Shown: positions 42,299-51,212, counted from the stretch's first letter. The stretch: 64,000 nucleotides of DNA from Nocardia gamkensis NBRC 108242 (GCF_001612985.1 NZ_BDBM01000020.1:81175-145174); one strand, 5' to 3'. Notes: a model not told the origin generated them from the sequence alone. Translations and numbers: made by a program.

Positions 42299-44110
42299 CT
42301 ACTCACCTCCCATCAGTTCGCGGTAGCTCCTGCTGGTACGAAGCAGTTGATCGTGGGTGCCCTCCGCGACGATCCGGCCGTCGGCGAGCACCGCCACCCG
42401 GTCGGCCAGCGCCGCCGTGGACGGGCGATGCGCGACCAGCAGCGTCGTCGCGTCGGCCAGCACGGTGCGCAGGCGTGCCTGCACCCGCTCCTCGGTCTCC
42501 ACGTCGAGCGCGGACAGCGGGTCGTCGAGCACCATGATCCGGCTGCGCTCGCCCCCGCCCGCACCGGTGAGCACCGCGCGGGCCAGCGCGAGCCGCTGCC
42601 GCTGGCCACCGGACAAGCTCAGGCCCTGCTCGCCGATCCTGGTGTCCAAGCCCCAGGGCAGGTCGTCCACGAACTCGGTGGCCTGCGCGACCTCCAGGGC
42701 GCGGCGCACGTCGGCGTCGGTGGCGGTCGGGTCGCCGAGCGCGACGTTCTCGCGCACGCTCGCGGAGAACAGCACCGGATCCTCGAAGGCGACCGACACC
42801 AGCGACCGCAGATCGGCGACTCGCATCGTCGCGATGTCGATGCCGTCGATGGTGATCGCACCGTCCGTCACGTCGTACAGGCGCGGGATCAAGTTCAGCA
42901 GCGCCGTCTTGCCGCTTCCCGTCGCGCCGACCAGCGCCACTGTCTCGCCGGGACGCACCCGCAACGACACCTCCCGCAGCACATCGTCTTCGGCCTCGGG
43001 GAAGGCGAATCGCACGGCGTTCAAGCGCAATTCGCCGCGGATGCGCTCGGGCAGGTCCACCGGGTCGGCCGGGTCGGTGATGTCGGCGGGGGTGTCGATG
43101 ATCTCCCAGTACCGGTCGGCCGCGGTGCGCGCGTCGTTCAGCTCGGCGAGCAGGAAGCCGGTCCAGATGATCGGCCACTGCAAGAAGGTCGCCAGCGTGA
43201 TGCCCGCGATCAAGGTGCCGAGCGTCATCGTGCCGTGCGCCACCGCGTACCCGCCGTACCCCAGCGCGAAGGCGATTGCCAGCTGCGGCAGGCTCACCAT
43301 GAGCGACCACAACGTCGCGTCCAGGCGCGCTTTCAGCAGCTCGGTCTGCCGTAGCTCCTGCGCCTGCGCGGTGAAGCGGTGGCCGAAGAACACGCCACGC
43401 CCGAACGCCTTGAGCACCCGGATGCCCTGCGCGGATTCCTCTGCGGTCGTGGCCAAATCGCCGGACTGGTCCTGGGAACGCCTGGACGCCACCGCGTATC
43501 GGCGTTCGAAACGAATGCAGCCGATCACCAGCGGGATCGAGATCACCGCGAAGATCAAGCCGATCTGCGGGCTCAGCCCGATCAGCACGAGCAGGCCTAC
43601 CGGGATGATCACGCAGTGGACCAGCAGGAACGGCGCCGCGAAGGACACGAACCGGCGCATGGTGGCCAGATCATCGATCGCTCGCGAGAGCAGCTGACCC
43701 GACTCCCACGCGTCGTGCCTGCCGATCGACAGCGCTTGCAGCTTGCGGAAGATCTCGGCGCGCACCGTGATCTCGAACCGCGTCGCGGGCGCGGCGATCA
43801 GCCAGCGGCGCCCCCACACGCCTGCCGCCTCCACCAGGCCGAGGGCCGCGACCGCGGCCACCGGCCCGAGCGCGCCCGCGAGATCGCGGTGGGCGACCGG
43901 GCCGTCGATGATCCGGGCGATCATCAGCGGGATGACGACGGCCGTCAGGCCGGACAACACCGCGAGGCCGCTGGCGGCGAGCAGGATGCCGGCATGCGGA
44001 CGCAGATACGGCCCGAATCGGCGCAGGGAATGCAGGCGGCCCGTGGCGGCGGGCCGCCCCGTTCTGTCGGCCTCCGGTTCGGCCGACGAAACGTCCAGTG
44101 CGACAGACAA
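42299..44110 (-). CDS. ABC exporter, first subunit of heterodimer
   Basis: This 603-aa half-transporter has six helices (about 40-330) and a nucleotide-binding domain with Walker A G-A-T-G-S-G-K-T and canonical L-S-G-G-Q. Walker B ends V-L-D-D-P-L-S-A-L-D, with Asp in place of the catalytic Glu, the mark of a degenerate site. I place the start at the TTG at 44110 because a GAGGGGG ribosome site precedes it; the open frame continues for 57 codons with poor coding character. The promoter region also holds a 20-bp palindrome at 44281. Confidence 0.88.
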   Translation of the reverse strand: MSVALDVSSAEPEADRTGRPAATGRLHSLRRFGPYLRPHAGILLAASGLAVLSGLTAVVIPLMIARIIDGPVAHRDLAGALGPVAAVAALGLVEAAGVWGRRWLIAAPATRFEITVRAEIFRKLQALSIGRHDAWESGQLLSRAIDDLATMRRFVSFAAPFLLVHCVIIPVGLLVLIGLSPQIGLIFAVISIPLVIGCIRFERRYAVASRRSQDQSGDLATTAEESAQGIRVLKAFGRGVFFGHRFTAQAQELRQTELLKARLDATLWSLMVSLPQLAIAFALGYGGYAVAHGTMTLGTLIAGITLATFLQWPIIWTGFLLAELNDARTAADRYWEIIDTPADITDPADPVDLPERIRGELRLNAVRFAFPEAEDDVLREVSLRVRPGETVALVGATGSGKTALLNLIPRLYDVTDGAITIDGIDIATMRVADLRSLVSVAFEDPVLFSASVRENVALGDPTATDADVRRALEVAQATEFVDDLPWGLDTRIGEQGLSLSGGQRQRLALARAVLTGAGGGERSRIMVLDDPLSALDVETEERVQARLRTVLADATTLLVAHRPSTAALADRVAVLADGRIVAEGTHDQLLRTSRSYRELMGGE

Positions 44111-44280
44111 GACTCCCCCTCGAGGTATGTGACTGGCGGCGGAGAACGGGACCCACGGTGATGTTCGCAGCGGGGTCCGACATTCCAGGGTCGCACCGGA
44201 ACGTGTATCGACCAACCGATTTTCCGGCTGCCGCCGGAGATCCGCGGCGACGGGTGCGACGCTCATTCGCCAAGCCAACA

Positions 44281-44300
44281 ACCTCGAGTGAACTCGAGGT
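44281..44300. promoter_or_regulatory. 20-bp palindrome, candidate operator
   Basis: ACCTCGAGT and ACTCGAGGT are exact 9-bp arms around GA. The site is 29 bp before the ATG of the broken ABM gene and 171 bp upstream of the divergent ABC operon, so it may have controlled either. No regulator gene is adjacent. Confidence 0.55.
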
Positions 44301-44328
44301 CAAACCGCACGTATCTCGACTGCCTCCC

Positions 44329-44471
44329 ATGCTGATCGTCACCGGATATCTACGGATCGCGACCGCTACCTCGACATCTGCCGTGAGGCGGTAGCGCTCG
44401 CCCGCGCGCGCGAAGGTTGCCCGGCCCTCCGCCTCGGCGCGGACCTGCTCGAACCTCAGACCCCGCTCTAG
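44329..44471 (+). pseudogene. Truncated, frameshifted ABM-family gene
   Basis: From ATG 44329 one frame reads M-L-I-V-T-G-Y-L-R, the usual start of small antibiotic biosynthesis monooxygenase proteins. From 44355 another frame continues with D-R-D-R-Y-L-D-I-C-R-E-A-V-A-L-A-R-A-R-E and then G-C-P-A-L ending L-L-E-P-Q-T-P-L and a TAG at 44469. The parts fit one ABM domain of about 95 aa with a frameshift near residue 9 and loss of the C-terminal half. It ends inside the stop of the convergent FAAL gene. Confidence 0.65.
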
Positions 44472-46396
44472 CCGACGATCGCCGTCTCCGACTCCCACTC
44501 CTGCGGCGCGTCCGGGAACGCCTGCTGCTGGTGGCCGCCGCGCAGCGTGCCCTCCAGATAGGCCGCCCGGCAGGCGCGGCGGGCGATCTTGCCGCTGGAG
44601 GTGCGCGGAATCGAACCGGCGGGCACCAGCAGCACATCCCGGACCATGACGCCGTGGCGATGCGCGATCGCGGCGCGCACGGTGTCGGCAACCGACTCCG
44701 ACTCGAGCTTGCCCGCACCGGTATTGCGCTCGGCGACGATCACCAACTGCTCGGAGGTGTCCTCGGCGTCGAACGCCAGACCGGAGCGGCTGCCCTGCTC
44801 GAAGACCAGTGCGGGCAGTTCGTTGGCGGGCACCGAGAACGCCGCCACGAAGCCGGGGCGCAGCGCCGTGCTGGATTCCTGGGCCGAGAACTCCAGGTCC
44901 TGCGGATAGTGGTTGCGGCCGTCGACGATGACCAAGTCCTTGACCCGGCCGGTGATGTACAGCTCGCCGTCGAGGTAGGCGCCGAAATCGCCGGTGCGCA
45001 TCCAGTTGGCGTCGGGCGGCGTGCCCTCCGCGTGGCTGCCCTCGGGCAATCGGGCGGCCAGTTTCGCGCGGAAGGTGGCCTCGGTCTCCTCGGGGCGCCC
45101 CCAGTACCCGATGCCCATGTTCTCGCCGTGCAGCCAGATCTCACCGACCTCGCCGTCCCGTCGCTCGGTGCCGTGTTCGGGATCGACGATCACCGCCCAC
45201 TGCGACAGCGCGACGTACCCGCAGGACACCTGCGCGATGGCGTTGTCGGCGTCCGCGGCGACCTCGACCATCCGCCCGGCGTTCAACTCGGTCCGGTCGA
45301 CATGGACGACCCTCGCCTTGTCCTGGGCCCGGGTGGCGGAGACGAACACCGTCGCCTCGGCCATGCCGTAGGAGGGCTTGATCGCCGTCTCCGGCAACCC
45401 GTACGGCGCGAACGCGTCGTTGAACTTCTTCATCGACGACACCGACACCGGTTCGCTGCCGTTGATCAGCCCGATCACATTGGACAGATCCAATTTCTCG
45501 CCCGGCTTCGGCTTACCGCGAGCCGCGGCGTGTTCGAACGCGAAATTGGGTGCGGCGGCGAATGTTCCGGCGCCGTCGGAGGCCGCGGCCAGTTCCTTGA
45601 TCCAGCGATAGGGGCGGCGCACGAACGCGCTCGGCGACATGATCGTGATGAATCCGCCGCCGACCGTCGGCAGGATCACGCAGAGCAGGCCCATGTCGTG
45701 GAACAGCGGCAGCCAGGTGACCCCGCGCGAATGCTCGGTGACGCCGATGGCATCGATCATCTGCAACAGATTCGTGCCCACCGCTCGATGGGTGATCGCT
45801 ACGCCCGCGGGCGTCCGGGTCGACCCCGAGGTGTATTGCAGATAGGCGACGCTGTCGATGTTGATGTCCGGGCGCACCCACGAGGCGCCGACGCTATCGG
45901 GAATCGCCTCCACCGCGATGATGCGCGGACGCTGCGCCGGCGGCAGATGCCGGAAGAATTTCCGCACACCCCCGGCCGCGGATCCCGAGGTGAGGATCGC
46001 CGCCGGAGTGCAGTCACCCAGCACCGCGTGCAAGCGGTCGGTGTGGCCCTGTTCCTCCGGATCGAACAGCGGGACCGCGATAGTGCCCGCGTACACCGCG
46101 GCGAACAGCGAGACGACGTAGTCGAGTCCTTGCGGAGCGAGAATCGCCACTCGGTCGCCCGGCTGGGTGACCTGTTGCAGCCGTGCCGCCACCGCGTGCA
46201 AGCGCACACCGAACTGCCGCCAGGTGAGTTCGTGGTACTCGCCGTCCCTTTCCCGGGAGTAGTCGATGAAGCGGTAGGCGAGTTCGTCGCCGTTCTCCGC
46301 GCTGTGCTTGTCGACGAAGTCGATCAGGGTCCTGTCGCCGCGGATTCTGATATTGCCCTGATCGTCCAGATAGTCGTCGAAGGTTTCGTCGATCAT
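44468..46396 (-). CDS. Fatty-acyl-AMP ligase, FadD32-like
   Basis: This 642-aa adenylate-forming enzyme of the FAAL group makes acyl-AMP from a fatty acid and passes it to an acyl carrier protein. It has L-Q-Y-T-S-G-S-T-R-T-P-A-G-V near residue 195, Y-G-M-A-E-A-T-V near 350 and T-G-D-F-G-A-Y-L-D-G-E near 475; the start I-R-I-R-G-D-R-T-L-I-D-F resembles FadD32. AAGG precedes ATG 46396. FadD32 normally sits with pks13 and accD4; here the only neighbour is a KasA/KasB-like synthase upstream, so it is probably a paralogue. Confidence 0.9.
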   Translation of the reverse strand: MIDETFDDYLDDQGNIRIRGDRTLIDFVDKHSAENGDELAYRFIDYSRERDGEYHELTWRQFGVRLHAVAARLQQVTQPGDRVAILAPQGLDYVVSLFAAVYAGTIAVPLFDPEEQGHTDRLHAVLGDCTPAAILTSGSAAGGVRKFFRHLPPAQRPRIIAVEAIPDSVGASWVRPDINIDSVAYLQYTSGSTRTPAGVAITHRAVGTNLLQMIDAIGVTEHSRGVTWLPLFHDMGLLCVILPTVGGGFITIMSPSAFVRRPYRWIKELAAASDGAGTFAAAPNFAFEHAAARGKPKPGEKLDLSNVIGLINGSEPVSVSSMKKFNDAFAPYGLPETAIKPSYGMAEATVFVSATRAQDKARVVHVDRTELNAGRMVEVAADADNAIAQVSCGYVALSQWAVIVDPEHGTERRDGEVGEIWLHGENMGIGYWGRPEETEATFRAKLAARLPEGSHAEGTPPDANWMRTGDFGAYLDGELYITGRVKDLVIVDGRNHYPQDLEFSAQESSTALRPGFVAAFSVPANELPALVFEQGSRSGLAFDAEDTSEQLVIVAERNTGAGKLESESVADTVRAAIAHRHGVMVRDVLLVPAGSIPRTSSGKIARRACRAAYLEGTLRGGHQQQAFPDAPQEWESETAIVG

Positions 46397-46504
46397 CGCC
46401 TTATCCTTTTCCAGCGCACAGCCACCCAGGGCGTGCAATGACACCGAACACAGGTCGATAACGAAGCGCCGGGAAGGCTAGCAGGTGCCCCGGCCACCTG
46501 GCGG

Positions 46505-47755
46505 TCAGTACCGTCCGAAGGCGAGCGCGACATTGTGCCCGCCGAATCCGAACGAGTTGTTCAGGGCGTAATCGATGCGGCCGGGCCTGGCTTGGCCGTG
46601 CACCACGTCCAGATCGATGTCCGGATCCTGATTGTCCAGATTCAGCGTGGGCGGAACGATTTCGTCGCGCACGCTCAGCACCGTGAGCACCGATTCGAGC
46701 GCCCCGACCGCGCCGATGGAATGACCGAGGGCCGATTTGGGCGCGTAGACCGACGCGTGGTTGCCCACTGCCTGGCTGATCGCGCGCGCCTCCGCCGTGT
46801 CACCGATCGGAGTGGCGGTCGCGTGCGCGTTGACGTGCGTGACATCGGTCTTGGCCAGACCCGCCGTGCGCATCGCCCGGGTCATCGCACGCGCGGCCCC
46901 GGTGCCCTCCGGATCCGGCGCCACCAGGTGGAAGCCGTCGGAGGTGATGCCCGCGCCCATCAGCCGGGCGTGGATGGTCGCGCCGCGCGCTCTGGCGTGT
47001 TCCTCGGTCTCCAGCACCATCAGCGCGCCCGCCTCGCCGAAGACGAAGCCGTCCCGCTCGGCGTCGAACGGACGTGAGGCGCTCTTCGGTGCGTCGTTGC
47101 GGGTGCTCATCGCGCGCATCATGCTGAACGCCGCGATGGCGAGGGCCTGGATGGAACCCTCCACGCCGCCGGTGACCACCATGTCGGCGTCACCCATGAC
47201 GATCGCCCGCCACGCGTTGGCGATCGCCTCCGCACCGGAGGAACAGGCCGACACCGGCGTCGTCACCCCGGCACGCGCCCCGAGTTCGAGCGCGACGCAG
47301 GCGGCGGCGCCGTTCGGCATCACGGCTTGGACGGTGTACGGCGACACCTTGCGGTAACCCCCGTTTCGCAGCTTGTCCCGAGCGTGGATCATCGCCTCCG
47401 CGCCGCCGAGCCCCGTGCCGATCGACACCGCCAGACGGTGCTTGTCCACCTCGGGACTGCCCGCGTTGCGCCAGACCTCACGCCCGAGCACGAGGGCCAG
47501 CTGTTCCACGTAGGCGAGCCTGCGGGCCTCCGCCACGTCCAGATACGTCGCGGGCGGGACCTCGAGATGGCCGCCGATGCGCACCGGCAGTTCGAATTCG
47601 TCGATGAAATCGTCTTCCAGGACGTCGATACCGCTGTCGCCGTTGAGCAAGCCCTTCCACGTGGAATCCACGTCACCCGCGAGGGAGGTGGTCGCCGCGA
47701 GGCTGGTGACCACAACAGGGGGAAACTGTCCGTTTCTGGTGGAAGGCATCTGCAT
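46505..47755 (-). CDS. Beta-ketoacyl-ACP synthase, KasA/KasB-like
   Basis: This 416-aa FAS-II condensing enzyme has the same length as M. tuberculosis KasA. The catalytic Cys171 lies in V-S-A-C-S-S-G, with His in N-A-H-A-T-A-T-P and K-S-A-L-G-H-S-I-G. KasA/KasB extend meromycolate precursors. KasA reads N-A-H-G-T-A-T-P; here Gly is replaced by Ala. No acpM, fabD or accD6 is adjacent, so this is a separate copy, probably co-transcribed with the FAAL gene 108 bp downstream. ATG 47755 is used; ATG 47749 is possible. Confidence 0.9.
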   Translation of the reverse strand: MQMPSTRNGQFPPVVVTSLAATTSLAGDVDSTWKGLLNGDSGIDVLEDDFIDEFELPVRIGGHLEVPPATYLDVAEARRLAYVEQLALVLGREVWRNAGSPEVDKHRLAVSIGTGLGGAEAMIHARDKLRNGGYRKVSPYTVQAVMPNGAAACVALELGARAGVTTPVSACSSGAEAIANAWRAIVMGDADMVVTGGVEGSIQALAIAAFSMMRAMSTRNDAPKSASRPFDAERDGFVFGEAGALMVLETEEHARARGATIHARLMGAGITSDGFHLVAPDPEGTGAARAMTRAMRTAGLAKTDVTHVNAHATATPIGDTAEARAISQAVGNHASVYAPKSALGHSIGAVGALESVLTVLSVRDEIVPPTLNLDNQDPDIDLDVVHGQARPGRIDYALNNSFGFGGHNVALAFGRY

Positions 47756-48076
47756 GTTTCGCTCACTTTCCCTAGCGTCGCTCTGGAACGTCGTCGAGCA
47801 GAAAGCAATGCGCGAGCGCGCCACCAGGATCGTGGGCGGCCCGCACAGATGGCACTGGAGCGCAGGCGGAACGGCCGGTCATCACGTCCGTGTGCGACCA
47901 CCCTTGTGCATTATTGGAAATGCGCACGGATCGCACTGCGTGACACGCGGACCGTACCAGGTGCCGAGACCGATGGTCGCGTGTTCGGGTATCGCCTCGG
48001 ACGACTCGAGTAACCTGCTCCCCGGGCACGGGACGCGCGGGCGGCGTCCGGTGTGGACGCGAGAAAGGGTAGGTCG
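47756..48076. other. Divergent promoter region, 321 bp
   Basis: This lies between the ketosynthase (minus) and the DNA methyltransferase (plus). I see no gene, RNA or clear palindrome in it. It is somewhat less GC-rich in the middle (47885-47950). Confidence 0.5.
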
Positions 48077-49225
48077 TTGACGGGCGCGCGGATGGTCGGG
48101 CTGTTCGCCGGGATCGGCGGACTCGAGCTCGGCCTCGGCAGGCACGGCTGGCACACCGAGCTGCTGTGCGAGATCGAGCCCGGGGCCCAAGGGGTGCTCG
48201 CCGCCCGTTTCCCGGACGTGCCCCTGCATTCCGACATCACCCGGCTGCGGGCGATCCCGGCGGGAACGGAACTGGTCGCGGCGGGATTCCCGTGCCAGGA
48301 CCTGTCCCAGGCGGGGCGCACCGCGGGCATCACCGGCACGCGCTCGGGTCTGGTCGACGAGGTGTTCCGGCTGGTGCGCCGCAAGCGCGGCCCACGCTGG
48401 CTCCTGATCGAGAACGTGCCTTTCATGCTCCAGCTGGGGCGCGGCGCGGCGATGCGGCACATCACCGGCGCGCTCGACGAACTCGGCTACACCTGGGCCT
48501 ACCGCGTGGTGGACGCCCGCGCCTTCGGCCTGCCCCAGCGCCGACAGCGGGTGCTGATGCTGGCTTCCCGCACCGAGGACCCGCGCGGGGTGCTGTTCGG
48601 CGAGGACGCCGGTCCCCGCGTGATCGGCGATCCCGAGGTCGATCCGTGCGGCTTCTACTGGACCGAAGGGGTGCGCGGACTGGGCTGGGCGGTGAACGCG
48701 GTTCCGACGCTGAAGGGCGGCTCCGCGCTCGGCATCGCCAGCCCGCCCGCGGTGCGGCTGCCGTCCGGGGAGATCGTCACGCCGGGGATCTCGGACGCCG
48801 AACGCCTCCAGGGCTTCGACCCCGGCTGGACGGCACCCGCCACCGAGATGCCGGGCATCCGGAAGGGTCACCGCTGGAAGCTGGTCGGCAACGCGGTGAG
48901 CGTGCGGATGGCGGCCTGGGTGGGATCGCGGCTGGCCGCTCCGCTCGACCCGATCTCCGGGGATCAGCCGCTGGCGCCGGGCACGCCGTGGCCGGTCGCG
49001 GCGTGGGGGCGCGCCGGTACGGCCTATCGGGTGCCGGTCTCGACCTGGCCGGTGCACGAGCCGTACGAGGACCTGGCCCACTTCCTCACCGACGCGCGGT
49101 TGCTGTCCGCCCGCGCGACGGCCGGGTTCCTGCGCCGCACCACCATGGGCAGTCTGCGTTTCCCGCCCGGCTTCCTCGCCGATGTGGAATGCCATCTGGA
49201 TCGGATGGGCGGCTGGGCGGCATGA
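48077..49225 (+). CDS. DNA (cytosine-5-)-methyltransferase
   Basis: This 382-aa C5 methyltransferase has motif I G-L-F-A-G-I-G-G-L-E-L-G, the catalytic motif IV G-F-P-C-Q-D-L-S near residue 72, motif VI E-N-V-P, motif VIII Q-R-R-Q-R-V and motif X G-N-A-V-S-V. The recognition sequence cannot be read. I prefer TTG 48077, 7 bases after AAAGGG; GTG 48053 and ATG 48092 are in frame. The stop overlaps the vsr start (ATGA). No restriction enzyme gene is adjacent, so it may be an orphan or the modification half of a lost system. Confidence 0.9.
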   Translation: MTGARMVGLFAGIGGLELGLGRHGWHTELLCEIEPGAQGVLAARFPDVPLHSDITRLRAIPAGTELVAAGFPCQDLSQAGRTAGITGTRSGLVDEVFRLVRRKRGPRWLLIENVPFMLQLGRGAAMRHITGALDELGYTWAYRVVDARAFGLPQRRQRVLMLASRTEDPRGVLFGEDAGPRVIGDPEVDPCGFYWTEGVRGLGWAVNAVPTLKGGSALGIASPPAVRLPSGEIVTPGISDAERLQGFDPGWTAPATEMPGIRKGHRWKLVGNAVSVRMAAWVGSRLAAPLDPISGDQPLAPGTPWPVAAWGRAGTAYRVPVSTWPVHEPYEDLAHFLTDARLLSARATAGFLRRTTMGSLRFPPGFLADVECHLDRMGGWAA

Positions 49226-49650
49226 ACCGGCCCCCTACCGACGCGGCCACCAGCGCGCGGATGGCGCGCCAGCGGCGCACCGGAACCGATCCCGAACTCG
49301 CGCTGCGCCGGGAACTGCATCGCCGCGGGCTGCGCTACTTCGTCGACCGCGCACCGATCCGGGGCCAGCGCAGGCGCGCCGATCTGGTCTTCCCGCGCCG
49401 GCGAGTCGCGGTCTACGTGGACGGCTGTTTCTGGCACCGCTGCCCGCAGCACGCCACCGATCCGAAGAACAACGCCGAATGGTGGGCGGTCAAACTGGCG
49501 GGCAACGTGGCCAGGGACCGGGCCACCGACGCGGCGCTCGTCGCGGCGGGATGGCGCGTGGTCCGCGTCTGGGAGCACGAGGATCCCGTCAGCGCGGCCG
49601 ATCGCGTCCAGGCCGAGTTGTCAGCGGTGGTGGCGCACCCGCACGAGTGA
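49222..49650 (+). CDS. vsr: Very short patch repair endonuclease
   Basis: This 142-aa Vsr endonuclease nicks next to T:G mismatches left when 5-methylcytosine deaminates. It shows R-x-R-T-G-T-D-P-E near residue 18, R-R-A-D-L-V-F-P-R (metal Asp) near 51, V-D-G-C-F-W-H-R-C-P near 67 and W-R-V-V-R-V-W-E-H near 116. It overlaps the methyltransferase gene by 4 bp, the expected pairing: the nuclease repairs damage caused by its partner. Confidence 0.93.
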   Translation: MNRPPTDAATSARMARQRRTGTDPELALRRELHRRGLRYFVDRAPIRGQRRRADLVFPRRRVAVYVDGCFWHRCPQHATDPKNNAEWWAVKLAGNVARDRATDAALVAAGWRVVRVWEHEDPVSAADRVQAELSAVVAHPHE

Positions 49651-49737
49651 ACGCGGAGCGTGTGCGGCCAGATAGCCGGACATCACCATCACTGTGATGA
49701 CCGCGATTCCGGCGGCGGCAGTCGCGAAACCGAGCAT
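49621..49737 (-). CDS. 38-residue single-helix membrane peptide
   Basis: A short frame on the minus strand starts at ATG 49737 with a very good ribosome site (GAGGAGG, 4 bases upstream). It encodes one hydrophobic helix, M-L-G-F-A-T-A-A-A-G-I-A-V-I-T-V, followed by a short basic tail ending R-V-R-H-H-R. Its end overlaps the last 30 bp of vsr on the other strand. The strong ribosome site is the main reason to call it. No family is recognised; a non-coding chance frame is possible. Confidence 0.5.
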   Translation of the reverse strand: MLGFATAAAGIAVITVMVMSGYLAAHAPRSLVRVRHHR

Positions 49738-49868
49738 GGGGACCTCCTCGAGTTGCAGCTGTCGACCAGCGTGCCGGGCGAAGCTGACAAGACCCTGTGT
49801 CCCGGATGGTAGTGACGTGTGCGGCCCGCCGCTGTCCGGCGCGCTCTAGCAACCAGCACAATGGGGAC

Positions 49869-50987
49869 GTGACGGATGGCTCGGACATCGCCGTTCGGCG
49901 GGTGCGACCGGCAACTGTGCTGGTCGCCGCGGCGATCGCGATCGCGGGGCTCTGCTATTCGTCCTGGGTGCTCCAGTTCGCGCTGAAGATCGATCTCGAC
50001 CCGGTCGACACGTTCCTCAGCGAACTGGACGCGGAGGGCAAGCCGTACCGGGAGGTGTTCGCGACCGCGGACCTGATCGTCGGGGTGTCGCTCATGCCCG
50101 CCGCCGTCGCGGGACTGCTGTTGTTCCCGCGCCGCAGGATGACCACGGTCGGCTGGATCGCGCTGTTCTGCTTCGGCGCGGCGACCATCGCCGACGTCCT
50201 GCTACCGCTGCGCGACTGCACGCCCGGCGAGAGCGGGTGCGGCGGCCCGAGCGAACTGTTTCCGCAACTGCATCAGCCGCACGCGCTGACGAGCACGCTG
50301 GCGGTCACCTCGATCGCGGTCGCCGCGTGCGCATTCAGCCTCGCCGCGTTCCGCTACCGGCGCTGGCGGGTGCTGCGCGAATTCGGCTTCGTCGTGTTGG
50401 TGATCGGTGCGCTGGCGACGACCTGGATGCTGGTGGCCGACAATCTGCCGGGCAACTACGCCCTCGGGATAGCGCAGCGGATTCAGGTGGGTGCGATGTC
50501 GCTGTGGTTGATCACCTTGGCCCTGGCGGTGGTCTTGGAAGGTCGGGAGCGTGCCGAGCCGAGCTCCACTGACCGCCGTGCGATGCTTTCGCCCATGAGT
50601 GATCGCGTGAACATCTCCTCGGGTTCGGAGTTCGAAGACCTCGTCGGCTACTCGCGGGCGGTCCGGCTCGGGAATGTCGTCGCGGTCAGCGGAACCACCG
50701 CTTCGGCCCCCGGCGGCACGGCCGTCGGCGGCGACGACATCGGCGAGCAGACCAGGGAAACCCTGCGGCGCATCGCCTCCGCGCTGGAGGAGGCGGGCGC
50801 GAGCCTGGCCGACGTGGTGCGCACCCGCATCTTCGTCACCGACATCGCCCGCTGGCCCGAGGTCGCCAAGGCGCACGCGGAGGTGTTCGGCGAGATCCGT
50901 CCGGCGACCGCCATGTACGAGATCAAGGGCTTGATCACCCCGGCCCTGCTGGTCGAGATCGAAGCCGACGCGATCGTCGCCGGGTAG
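49869..50987 (+). CDS. DUF998 membrane domain fused to RidA-like domain
   Basis: This 372-aa continuous frame has an N-terminal DUF998 part with six helices (about residues 17-235), then a linker and a RidA/YjgF domain (about 243-372) with V-S-G-T-T-A-S-A-P-G-G near 275 and V-V-R-T-R-I-F-V-T-D near 315. The RidA Arg that holds the substrate carboxylate (P-A-R-S in E. coli) is Thr here (P-A-T-A), so imine deaminase activity is doubtful. ATG 50595 could start RidA as a separate internal protein. GTG 49869 is the likely start. Confidence 0.8.
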   Translation: MTDGSDIAVRRVRPATVLVAAAIAIAGLCYSSWVLQFALKIDLDPVDTFLSELDAEGKPYREVFATADLIVGVSLMPAAVAGLLLFPRRRMTTVGWIALFCFGAATIADVLLPLRDCTPGESGCGGPSELFPQLHQPHALTSTLAVTSIAVAACAFSLAAFRYRRWRVLREFGFVVLVIGALATTWMLVADNLPGNYALGIAQRIQVGAMSLWLITLALAVVLEGRERAEPSSTDRRAMLSPMSDRVNISSGSEFEDLVGYSRAVRLGNVVAVSGTTASAPGGTAVGGDDIGEQTRETLRRIASALEEAGASLADVVRTRIFVTDIARWPEVAKAHAEVFGEIRPATAMYEIKGLITPALLVEIEADAIVAG

Positions 50988-51159
50988 GGCGCCGATCGGC
51001 GCCCACCCTCCACGTGCCCGCCGTCCGCGAGCACGCTGTTCGACGGGCTGATCGTGCTCGACTGCGGTACGCCGACCGGACCCGCGATGCCGGTGACCGA
51101 TGCAAGGGGCGCGCCCATCACACCACGCGGGCCCTCGGATCCACCCGTTCCCAGAACGA

Positions 51160-51189
51160 ACCCGGCCCGTCGTTCGCGACGAGCCGGGT
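51160..51189 (+). terminator. Terminator with TTCG loop
   Basis: ACCCGGCCCGTCG and CGACGAGCCGGGT pair with one mismatch around a TTCG tetraloop. It ends 23 bp before the next start codon, so it both ends the DUF998-RidA transcript and sits in the next promoter area. Confidence 0.65.
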
Positions 51190-51212
51190 CCTCGCTCGCT
51201 AGGGTCGAAACC

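Noticed and set aside
40395..42326. Long plus-strand frame opposite the ABC exporter gene
   Set aside because: Arg/Gln/His-rich translation without motifs; the minus strand encodes an intact ABC subunit.
44417..46441. Long plus-strand frame opposite the FAAL gene
   Set aside because: Shadow of the fatty-acyl-AMP ligase with no recognisable domain.
48166..49650. 494-codon frame starting inside the methyltransferase gene
   Set aside because: Only its end, from ATG 49222, is real (Vsr); the upstream part is a frame shadow of the methyltransferase.
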